Shown piece after piece: positions 1 through 4,574 of a stretch of DNA of 6,405 nucleotides (position 1 is its first letter; every line of letters starts with the position of its first letter). This DNA is from Planctomycetota bacterium (GTDB taxonomy: Bacteria > Planctomycetota > Phycisphaerae > WQYP01). The stretch is taken from contig JAKAZF010000170.1 in the NCBI GenBank assembly GCA_021826605.1, positions 1-6,405 on the forward strand. Direction: 5' to 3'. The notes beneath the pieces were generated by a model. That model did no database searches. It saw only the letters and a program-made list of their open reading frames with translations, and had not been told where the DNA came from. The translations under genes were made by a program, and so were the position numbers.

Positions 1-81
1 TTTTGACCGCCGGCAAGGCGCTCGCGAGGCGCATATCCGCATGGATTCTGTAACGAGCGGGCAACGCCGCCGGCGGCCAAA
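1..81. repeat. GC-rich inverted repeat at left window edge
   Basis: The arms TTTTGACCGCCGGC (1-14) and GCCGGCGGCCAAAA (68-81) are complementary except for one mismatch. Between them lie further GC-rich stretches (GGCGCTCGCGAGGCGC, 18-33) that can fold. No ORF with a start signal covers it. It may be a REP-like or other intergenic foldback repeat, and the left arm may continue outside the window. Its identity is unknown. Confidence 0.5.
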
Positions 82-201
82 AGTACCAGCCAGAATGCTC
101 AGGTTATTTTTTCGCGATGCCTAATCACCCGGTGCTCCGTCACAACCGCCATGGCGGGTTGATCGGTCTGAAATTGGCAAGTACTCGGAAAAGTCGTGCC
201 T

Positions 202-237
202 GGAAAAGTCGCGGAGGAATCAGCACAAGTTCTCCGC
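202..237 (-). terminator. possible intrinsic terminator of the decarboxylase gene
   Basis: Read on the minus strand, GCGGAGAA (237-230) pairs with TTCCTCCGC (219-211) with one bulged C, around a 10-nt loop. The sequence GACTTTTCC follows. It begins about 40 nt after the stop codon of the decarboxylase gene. The T run is short, so termination strength is uncertain. The tail overlaps a 10-bp direct repeat, GGAAAAGTCG, at 187-196 and 202-211. Confidence 0.4.
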
Positions 238-278
238 ACAGCGTATAGCTTGAGATTTTTTGATTGGTGGGGTTGCGG

Positions 279-839
279 TTAAAGCAGAAATACGGCCGCC
301 GATACCACACTGTTCCAGAGACCATTTTTATCTCCCTCGGCGGTCTGGACGATGCTGCGCGTGCGCACGATATTGCCGCTCATGCGGTAAATTTCCTTGC
401 GTTCGTCATAGTTGTATTGCGGGTCAAATTCAATGCCCAGCGTGGTGGCCAGCATGGTGGCGGCCATATCTTCGACATAATCGCCGATTTTCTCTTCGGT
501 CATGCCAAAGCCGTGATGTTCGCTGATATACCCATATTGATCGCGGATGGGCAGGGCCACGCCGATGCCCGCGCACAACAGGCGGTTAGGCTCATCGGTG
601 CTGGATTCGCTGATGACGCCGAAGGCGACTTGTCCGGGCGACAATTCGCGAATGCCCTCAGCCACAGAGACGATTTTACAGCGTGCCGGAAGAATCCCTG
701 ATACTTGTACAAGATTATACTTCTCTATGCCGGCATGTCTGAATGCAAGTTCCAGTGATTGCGCTTTGTAGCGGTGTCGGCCGACGCCTTTGGTGAAAAA
801 CACCTTGGTGGGAATGGGAGTAGTCCAGGGATGTGCCAT
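279..839 (-). CDS. pdaD: pyruvoyl-dependent arginine decarboxylase homologue with Ser-to-Gly at the pyruvoyl site
   Basis: The 186-residue protein matches the pyruvoyl-dependent arginine decarboxylase family, whose members self-cleave to alpha and beta chains and convert arginine to agmatine for polyamine synthesis or acid resistance. Family landmarks are FFTKGVG (14-20), AGIEKYNL (36-43), EHHGFG (107-112, with the Glu matching catalytic Glu109 of the Methanocaldococcus enzyme) and GLWNSVVSAAVF near the end. Length is normal. At the cleavage site the archaeal enzyme has ISSIMPP, cut between the two Ser, with the second becoming pyruvoyl. Here it is VSGILPA (46-52): Ser47 is kept and the next residue is Gly48. 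Activity is therefore doubtful unless processing shifts. I chose the ATG at 839 because GGAG ends 9 nt before it. An in-frame ATG at 884 would add 15 residues but has no such site and overlaps the 868-1020 element. The gene stands alone and is divergent from HU. Confidence 0.88.
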   Translation of the reverse strand: MAHPWTTPIPTKVFFTKGVGRHRYKAQSLELAFRHAGIEKYNLVQVSGILPARCKIVSVAEGIRELSPGQVAFGVISESSTDEPNRLLCAGIGVALPIRDQYGYISEHHGFGMTEEKIGDYVEDMAATMLATTLGIEFDPQYNYDERKEIYRMSGNIVRTRSIVQTAEGDKNGLWNSVVSAAVFLL

Positions 840-867
840 AACATACATCTCCAAAAATTCGGGCATA

Positions 868-1020
868 CTAGTGCCCTGTTCCATCCGTAATTACGGGTGG
901 ATTGGCCTCAAACCGGCCAGATGCCAGGAGTCGGCGGCGAGAACCGGGTTCGTAAACCCCTTGAGCCGACGCGACGCCGCAGATGGCCGGTTTCAGGCCA
1001 ACCCTACGGGCGGGCACTAG
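868..1020. mobile_element. 153-bp foldback (MITE-like) element flanked by CATA
   Basis: The termini CTAGTGCCC (868-876) and GGGCACTAG (1012-1020) are perfect inverted repeats, directly flanked by CATA on both sides (864-867 and 1021-1024), like a 4-bp target duplication. Further in, 902-919 and 984-1001 pair at 17 of 18 positions (TTGGCCT-AAACCGGCCA core). The centre holds smaller stems: GTCGGC with GCCGAC, GCGGCG with CGCCGC, and GGGTT-CGTA-AACCC (946-959). No coding frame is evident. The left arm carries about 15 extra bases containing the palindrome CCGTAATTACGG. It lies about 29 bp upstream of the decarboxylase start, so it may have displaced or supplied that promoter. A stable regulatory structure is the alternative. 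Confidence 0.6.
884..895. promoter_or_regulatory. perfect 12-bp palindrome, possible operator
   Basis: CCGTAATTACGG is a perfect palindrome about 45 bp upstream of the decarboxylase start. It occurs only in the left arm of the surrounding foldback element, so it breaks that element's symmetry. It could be a binding site for a dimeric regulator or simply a hairpin within the element. No regulator is identifiable here. Confidence 0.25.
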
Positions 1021-1148
1021 CATAACCGCTGGGGCGTTTGGAAACATCCGTTGTTGAGAAAGCGGAAATGCGCGGGTGAAGAAAAAATGAAAAAAAACGG
1101 AATTCAGTTGCATCTGGCGGGAAAAGGCTTATTTTATTGACTAATCGT

Positions 1149-1202
1149 ATTGCGGGAACGGATGATTATTCCGGCGGTGGAACTCCGGCCGTATCCCGCA
1201 AT
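1149..1202 (+). promoter_or_regulatory. structured 5' leader of the HU gene
   Basis: ATTGCGGGAACGG (1149-1161) pairs with CCGTATCCCGCAAT (1189-1202) to give a 13-bp stem with one bulged A. Within the 27-nt loop, CCGG (1171-1174) can pair with CCGG (1185-1188). The structure ends 15 nt before the AAGGAG of HU, leaving that site free. A -35-like TTGACT lies at 1137-1142, but I see no good -10 at normal spacing, so the transcription start is unknown. The stem could be a cis-regulatory or stabilising element, or a DNA palindrome bound by a protein. Confidence 0.45.
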
Positions 1203-1229
1203 CCCGTCCGCCATAATAAGGAGTTATAT

Positions 1230-1535
1230 ATGGCCAAGTCCCTCACCAAGTCCCAGACCGCCGCGAAGCTCGCGGAAATGGTCGCCAAGGAAACCGGTTC
1301 CGAAGTGAGCAAGAAGCTGGCTGTCGCCGTGCTCGACTGCTTTGCCGAGCTTGCTTACAAGGAAGCCAAGAACAAGTTCACCCTCCCCGGCTTGGGCAAG
1401 CTGGTTCTCGTGAACACCAAGAAGCGCATGGGGCGCAATCCCCAGACCGGCGAGCCGATCGAAATCCCGGCCCGTCGCAAGGTCAAGTTCCGCGTGGCCA
1501 AAGCCGCCAAGGATGCGATCCTCGGCGGAAAGTAA
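1230..1535 (+). CDS. HU-family nucleoid DNA-binding protein
   Basis: This 101-residue protein is a full-length HU/IHF-family member, a dimeric protein that bends DNA and compacts the nucleoid. The N-terminal helical region starts with SLTKSQTAAKLAEMV (4-18). The signature spans GLGKLVLVNTKKRMGRNPQT (54-73), with Leu55 where Phe is usual, and Pro71 is the intercalating arm-tip proline. The arm and closing helix follow as PARRKVKFRVAKAAKDAIL (80-98). The Lys/Arg-rich composition and FTLPGLGKL resemble HU proteins of the PVC group. The start is set by AAGGAG (1218-1223) six nt before ATG at 1230. An upstream in-frame TTG at 1137 would translate the structured leader and is unlikely. The gene is monocistronic, with its own leader and terminator, which suits an abundant protein. 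I cannot tell which HU paralogue it is. Confidence 0.96.
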   Translation: MAKSLTKSQTAAKLAEMVAKETGSEVSKKLAVAVLDCFAELAYKEAKNKFTLPGLGKLVLVNTKKRMGRNPQTGEPIEIPARRKVKFRVAKAAKDAILGGK

Positions 1536-1552
1536 GACCGGCCCATCAACCC

Positions 1553-1600
1553 AAGCCTGCCTATTGCGCTCAATCGTTCATGGGCAGGGCTTTGGTTTTC
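1553..1600 (+). terminator. weak hairpin with T-rich tail after HU
   Basis: AAGCCTGCC (1553-1561) can pair with GGCAGGGCTT (1583-1592) with one bulge, followed by TGGTTTTC. The loop is about 21 nt, so it is weaker than the hairpin at 1632-1671. It may be a first, leaky terminator or a 3'-UTR stem. Confidence 0.3.
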
Positions 1601-1631
1601 AGTGGCTCGCGGTATCTACCTAATTAAACAG

Positions 1632-1671
1632 AACTCCTGACCGTCTTTATCGGCGGCAGGAGTTTTGTTTT
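1632..1671 (+). terminator. intrinsic terminator of the HU gene
   Basis: AACTCCTG (1632-1639) pairs with CAGGAGTT (1657-1664). After one bulged A the stem extends by CCG (1641-1643) with CGG (1654-1656). It runs into TTTTGTTTTT. It starts about 97 nt past the HU stop, in the gap between convergent genes. In the opposite direction the tail is CTGTTTAATTA, so it may partly stop ASCH transcription too. Confidence 0.88.
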
Positions 1672-1721
1672 TCCAATTTTGCAAGAAGCAGCCTTGTATC
1701 GCGCGATGTGCAACACGGCCA

Positions 1722-1785
1722 CGGGTTTTACCCATGGCTGCGTGACTTCGGCATTACACAACCGCGTGGTGATAACCCGGTACCG
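1722..1785. repeat. REP-like repeat related to the 2654-2836 element
   Basis: TGGTGATAACCCGGTACCG (1767-1785) matches the minus strand of 2776-2758 (TGGTGATAACGCGGTGCCG) at 17 of 19 positions. Upstream, GGCTGCGTGACTT (1737-1749) resembles that element's terminal GGGTGCGTGACACTT. A small hairpin, CGGGTTTTACCC, lies at 1722-1733. The copy is diverged or partial, with no matching inverted arm or clear target duplication. TGCAACAC occurs on both sides (1709-1716, 1804-1811), which may be coincidence. The rest of the 1672-1889 gap shows no convincing gene. Confidence 0.5.
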
Positions 1786-1889
1786 TTGCGCAGGAATGAG
1801 CGATGCAACACCCGCCAGGGAAGTCGCGTGCGACGACTGCGGCTTTCGCCGCTGATCCCTGCATCTGGACCGCTCCCGAGCAATCAACC

Positions 1890-2489
1890 TTAATTTGCAG
1901 GCGCTACAGGGCACTTGGTGGAATTCTGCGCGATGATCCAATCGCGCAAACGTGTCCGTTGCGATAGTGACATGGTGTGATCGGGCGGCAGTTTTTCCTG
2001 TGTCAGCGGGACGGCGGATTCCGCGCGTTCACCGGTCGGAGTTTTAACGCGGGGCCGTCCTGTTGTTGGTACAGGCCGGTCCACAGGCTGCCGCGCGTCA
2101 GTGGACGGGCTTGGGACGGCGCTAACATTTTTGTTCATCGCCGCCGCATTGGCGTCCACGGGCCATTGAAAAACGACTCTGTAAAGCCGCTTCCCGGGGG
2201 GAACCTCCGGATAGTTGCGGCGCAATTCCGCCAACAGTTCTTCGAGCGTGTCAAAGCCATCGTCCCTGGCGTCATTGGCCGTGAGAGATTCATATCCAGC
2301 GAGTTCTTCAACCCGCAAAATCTTCATTTTCCCCAAGCCGGGCGTGAAGCTGATCTGGCCCGGGAATACAATCGGGCGATTCCAATAACGGATGGTCTGG
2401 CGTTTTTTTCCCGCCCGCACCAAGTCAACGAGATGTTTTTTAAGCAACAGCATCGACACCAGCATAAGGCGATATTCGCATTCCGTCAT
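1890..2489 (-). CDS. ASCH (PUA-like) domain protein with low-complexity C-terminal tail
   Basis: Residues 13-109 look like an ASCH domain, a small PUA-like beta-barrel thought to bind RNA or modified nucleotides. The strongest signals are KKHLVDLVRAGKKRQTIR (17-34), with the charged KRQTIR typical of the family, then GLGKMKI (51-57), SLTANDARDDGF (68-79) and the LxxxLxxxYP segment near 86-94, closing with YRVVFQWP (103-110). Residues 111-173 are rich in Pro, Thr, Ala and charged residues and are probably disordered. Residues 174-188 (SLSQRTRLRDWIIAQ) may form a helix. ASCH proteins are often only 100-150 residues, so this tail is an extension. The start is uncertain: ATG at 2489 is nearly abutted by GTAGG, and in-frame ATGs follow at codons 9 and 13, just before the domain. 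It is convergent with HU, and no partner gene is evident. The specific substrate is unknown. Confidence 0.82.
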   Translation of the reverse strand: MTECEYRLMLVSMLLLKKHLVDLVRAGKKRQTIRYWNRPIVFPGQISFTPGLGKMKILRVEELAGYESLTANDARDDGFDTLEELLAELRRNYPEVPPGKRLYRVVFQWPVDANAAAMNKNVSAVPSPSTDARQPVDRPVPTTGRPRVKTPTGERAESAVPLTQEKLPPDHTMSLSQRTRLRDWIIAQNSTKCPVAPAN

Positions 2490-2644
2490 CCTACTGCTGC
2501 CATCCCACCCCTACCATCGCCAATTCCGCGAACGTTGCAATAGCGCCCCGGGCGGGGTGAAGGTCCGTTCCCTGCTCTGCGGCAACAGCCGCCGCCGCGC
2601 GTGCCCGCACCGCGTGTTTGCCGCGGCAGCCGTCGGTGTTGAGA
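2490..2644. other. GC-rich non-coding gap upstream of the ASCH gene
   Basis: I see no convincing gene here. The stretch is rich in GCC and GCG runs and holds a perfect palindrome TGCCGCGGCA (2619-2628). It should contain the ASCH promoter on the minus strand, but I find no clear -35/-10 pair. It joins the mobile element that starts at 2645. Confidence 0.4.
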
Positions 2645-2845
2645 AGGTAGTCAGGGTGCGTGACACTTTATGCTGGTATGGTTTTATTGCGCCGCAAACA
2701 CGATACCCCGGAGCACCGTCATGGTAATGCGGTGCCGCTGGTCCACCCGGGGACTGACGGCACCGCGTTATCACCACGGTGCTCGGGGGAGAGACTCTTG
2801 CGTTATCCGTAACCCGCATAATAGTGCCACGCACCCAGGTACTCA
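2645..2845. mobile_element. 183-bp MITE-like inverted-repeat element with 9-bp target duplication
   Basis: The element proper is 2654-2836. Its ends, GGGTGCGTGACACT on the left and the complement of GGGTGCGTGGCACT on the right, are terminal inverted repeats. Homology continues along both arms with small gaps. The inner arms 2706-2737 and 2758-2789 pair at 27 of 32 positions, around a 20-nt centre (2738-2757). It is bordered by AGGTAGTCA (2645-2653) and AGGTACTCA (2837-2845), which match at 8 of 9 and look like an aged 9-bp target duplication. It has no coding capacity, so it would need a transposase supplied from elsewhere. The right duplication contains the stop codon of the 90-residue ORF, so the foldback could also end or stabilise the operon mRNA. 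Confidence 0.8.
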
Positions 2846-3115
2846 GTAGGCCGCAGGAGGCGCGGAGGCCGTAGGATCCATCTTGGTTTTACCGGTGGGA
2901 TGCAACGGGCTTTCATTTGGCCGCGGCACTGGCGGATTGCCGGATGGAGAATTGCTCGGCGATGCGTGCGTTGCCGTCGCCATGCGTGCATACTGCAATT
3001 GCAGCTCCCGGACAACCGCCATCGACTCCGCAAAATGACAGCCTCTATTCTCGCGGCCCCCTCCGAACAGCAGGCACACAATCAACGCTTGCGCACGGCG
3101 TTTTTTTGTAGTCAC
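2843..3115 (-). CDS. small hypothetical protein, basic-hydrophobic N-terminus and Pro-rich tail
   Basis: This ORF of 90 residues is unrecognised. It starts with GTG at 3115, overlapping the TGA of the preceding ORF as GTGA, an arrangement typical of translational coupling. GGAAGG lies almost against the start. The N-terminus TTKKRRAQALIVCLLFGG (2-19) is a basic patch followed by a short hydrophobic run, possibly a weak signal or anchor. A helical-looking stretch follows (29-46), then a Ser/Pro/Asn-rich tail (48-90). Its TGA lies inside the right target duplication of the 2654-2836 element; both duplication copies read TGA at that point, so insertion kept the original stop. It is the last gene of the minus-strand operon. 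It may instead be the out-of-frame end of the preceding ORF. Confidence 0.45.
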   Translation of the reverse strand: MTTKKRRAQALIVCLLFGGGRENRGCHFAESMAVVRELQLQYARMATATHASPSNSPSGNPPVPRPNESPLHPTGKTKMDPTASAPPAAY

Positions 3116-3372
3116 CCCTTCCCCGCACCGGAATCTATTGCCATCCACTTGGCCCATGCCGCCTTGATCTGCTTGTGCCATGGGCCGCGGAGATTCTCAA
3201 ATTTCGGATACCAGTTACCAAGAATGCCCCCGGCCCGCACCACCGCCGCCTTCTGCCGCACCGTTTTGGCAAAGCCATAATCGACGCTCAACCCATCGGC
3301 CATACGATAAAATACTTCCGCCGAATGTAGGCCATGTATGCCATAATGGAATGGGAAGCGTCTGCATAACAC
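3112..3372 (-). CDS. small hypothetical protein (86 residues)
   Basis: No family is recognised. The stretch from about residue 18 (SAEVFYRMADGLSVDYGF) to the end reads as a real coding frame. It has G or C at most third positions, especially over KTVRQKAAVVRAGGILGN and the Trp/Lys-rich KQIKAAWAKWMA near the C-terminus. The start is doubtful. GTG at 3372 is the first candidate after an in-frame TAA but has no well-spaced binding site. The nearby GGAG (3393-3390) sits 4 nt before an ATG at 3385 in another frame, which would give a 56-residue product. An internal ATG at 3303 is the other choice. The ORF begins 24 nt after the stop of the 388-residue gene and overlaps the next ORF by 4 nt. It could be a small protein or the rest of a gene broken by frameshift. 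Confidence 0.5.
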   Translation of the reverse strand: MLCRRFPFHYGIHGLHSAEVFYRMADGLSVDYGFAKTVRQKAAVVRAGGILGNWYPKFENLRGPWHKQIKAAWAKWMAIDSGAGKG

Positions 3373-3396
3373 TCTGCGATCGCATTACGCTCCAAA

Positions 3397-4563
3397 CTAC
3401 CAATTCTGCGGTATGGTTATATTTGTCCATGGCGACCAGATGCTGCTATGTTTCAACCTCACACGCACACGATAAACGCCCGAAAGGCTCATATCGTACA
3501 TACAGCTCAAATTGATCGGCTCGGCGTATTTGTAAACAATGCCGGGCTTGAGGGTGTATTCGTGCCGCTTGAGATTTTGCGGTGCATGTTTGGCCAACCA
3601 TTTTCCGTAGGCGGTTAATGGAGCGGGCCTTTTGTGAATATACGGCACTTCATGAGGTTTCGGCTTCTGGACGGTAATCGATTCGCCAAGGAAGCTCGGC
3701 CCGGTAACTTCGATCTGTCCGAAATCGGCTAACGGGTTTCCAGAGAATGGCCGCGTTATCGGTTGTTTCCCTGAACCAAAAAGTTCCGCTTGAATGCTGA
3801 TCGGCCCCGGGCCGGTGGCGACTGGTTTGATCAAAATAATGTGAATGCCCGCCGGTGTGTTGACAGGTAATTTCGGCTCCGCAATAGACAAATGGGCTAA
3901 AGTCCCTTTCGGGAGCTTTTGGTATGGTGCAGTTACCGAAATTTTCAGCAAGTTGCTTTTAATTGATCCATGGCCAACCCGAAGGTGCCCCACAAATGCC
4001 CCATCTTGATCAAGAGCGATGCAATTTCCTACATCAACCCAGCCATTCGTTGTAACAATTTTGGCTGTCGCTCTCCATTTGGAAGCGCCATATTTGGTGA
4101 CCAGGCGGATGCGATATTTATCCGGTAGGGTTAAGTCTAGAAAACGACCGATTGGGATTATATTATTGAGTCCTCTCGGACTGGTGAAATATTGTGCCGA
4201 CTTCCCTGGCATTACGAGTTGAACAGGTGGTACCCAATGTCGCGGAACAAAGATAATCTTACTGCATTTTCGGCCAAAGTTGGTACTAAATGTTGGTCGA
4301 TTAGTTGAAAACACAACGGCCTGTGGTAAAAAAGTAAATTCTGCTGGATAATATTGCGTAAAAATGAATGGAAGCTTCCCGCTGTTGACAAAGCTGGCGA
4401 CAACGGAAACCGCAGAACCAGATACGAAATTCTTCACCTGCGCCCTTATCTCCAGCTTTACAGGTGGGACCACTGCTGCCTGTGCCACCACGCCCTTTGT
4501 TATTGGAGGAATGGTTGTGATAGCTACAGCAATTAAGATAATATAGGCTGAAATAGTTTTCAT
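3397..4563 (-). CDS. exported protein with two related Ig-like halves, function unknown
   Basis: The 388-residue protein starts with a typical signal peptide: MKTISAY, a hydrophobic run (8-20) and likely cleavage after VVAQA (25-29). The mature part appears to hold two related beta-rich halves. Residues 36-158 include VSVVASFVNSGKLPFIF, resembling the transglutaminase-C/BsuPI-like Ig fold, and end in LDLTLPDKYRIRLVTKY (142-158). Residues 235-384 end in the parallel YDMSLSGVYRVRVRLKH (356-372). This suggests duplication of one domain whose hallmark is a [FY]-D-[LM]-[ST]-L-x2-x-Y-R-[IV]-R strand. There are no catalytic motifs. AAGGAG lies 7 nt before ATG at 4563 and overlaps the stop of the gene upstream, 11 nt away, so the two genes are co-translated. 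It is probably periplasmic or surface-located. Its base composition is more AT-rich than HU or the decarboxylase. Confidence 0.85.
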   Translation of the reverse strand: MKTISAYIILIAVAITTIPPITKGVVAQAAVVPPVKLEIRAQVKNFVSGSAVSVVASFVNSGKLPFIFTQYYPAEFTFLPQAVVFSTNRPTFSTNFGRKCSKIIFVPRHWVPPVQLVMPGKSAQYFTSPRGLNNIIPIGRFLDLTLPDKYRIRLVTKYGASKWRATAKIVTTNGWVDVGNCIALDQDGAFVGHLRVGHGSIKSNLLKISVTAPYQKLPKGTLAHLSIAEPKLPVNTPAGIHIILIKPVATGPGPISIQAELFGSGKQPITRPFSGNPLADFGQIEVTGPSFLGESITVQKPKPHEVPYIHKRPAPLTAYGKWLAKHAPQNLKRHEYTLKPGIVYKYAEPINLSCMYDMSLSGVYRVRVRLKHSSIWSPWTNITIPQNW

Positions 4564-4574
4564 AATGTTACTCC

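Noticed and set aside
129..163. GGTGCTCCG and the CAACCGCC-ATGGCGG palindrome as a further MITE copy
   Set aside because: Only 9 bases are shared with the 2654-2836 element and the surrounding sequence does not align, so chance is likely.
187..211. GGAAAAGTCG direct repeat as a CRISPR or iteron array
   Set aside because: There are only two 10-bp copies, 15 bp apart, with no further units.
264..701. 145-codon plus-strand ORF
   Set aside because: It lies wholly antisense to the decarboxylase gene, whose minus-strand frame has clear family motifs. The plus-strand product has no recognisable features.
941..960. tRNA T-arm look-alike GGGTTCGTAAACCC
   Set aside because: There is no acceptor stem, anticodon arm or D-arm at the right spacing. 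It is a small hairpin in the centre of the foldback element.
1137..1229. HU translation from the upstream TTG at 1137
   Set aside because: It would encode the base-paired leader, and the strong AAGGAG is placed for the ATG at 1230, which gives the standard HU N-terminus.
1624..1941. 105-codon minus-strand ORF after the ASCH gene
   Set aside because: It runs through the HU terminator and the REP-like repeat, overlaps the ASCH end in another frame, and its Arg/Cys-rich product looks like translated non-coding DNA.
1977..2543. 188-codon plus-strand ORF
   Set aside because: It is antisense to the ASCH gene, which has recognisable domain motifs. No ribosome binding site was seen.
2511..2834. 107-codon minus-strand ORF
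   Set aside because: Most of it is the inverted-repeat element, so the open frame is a by-product of GC-rich foldback sequence.
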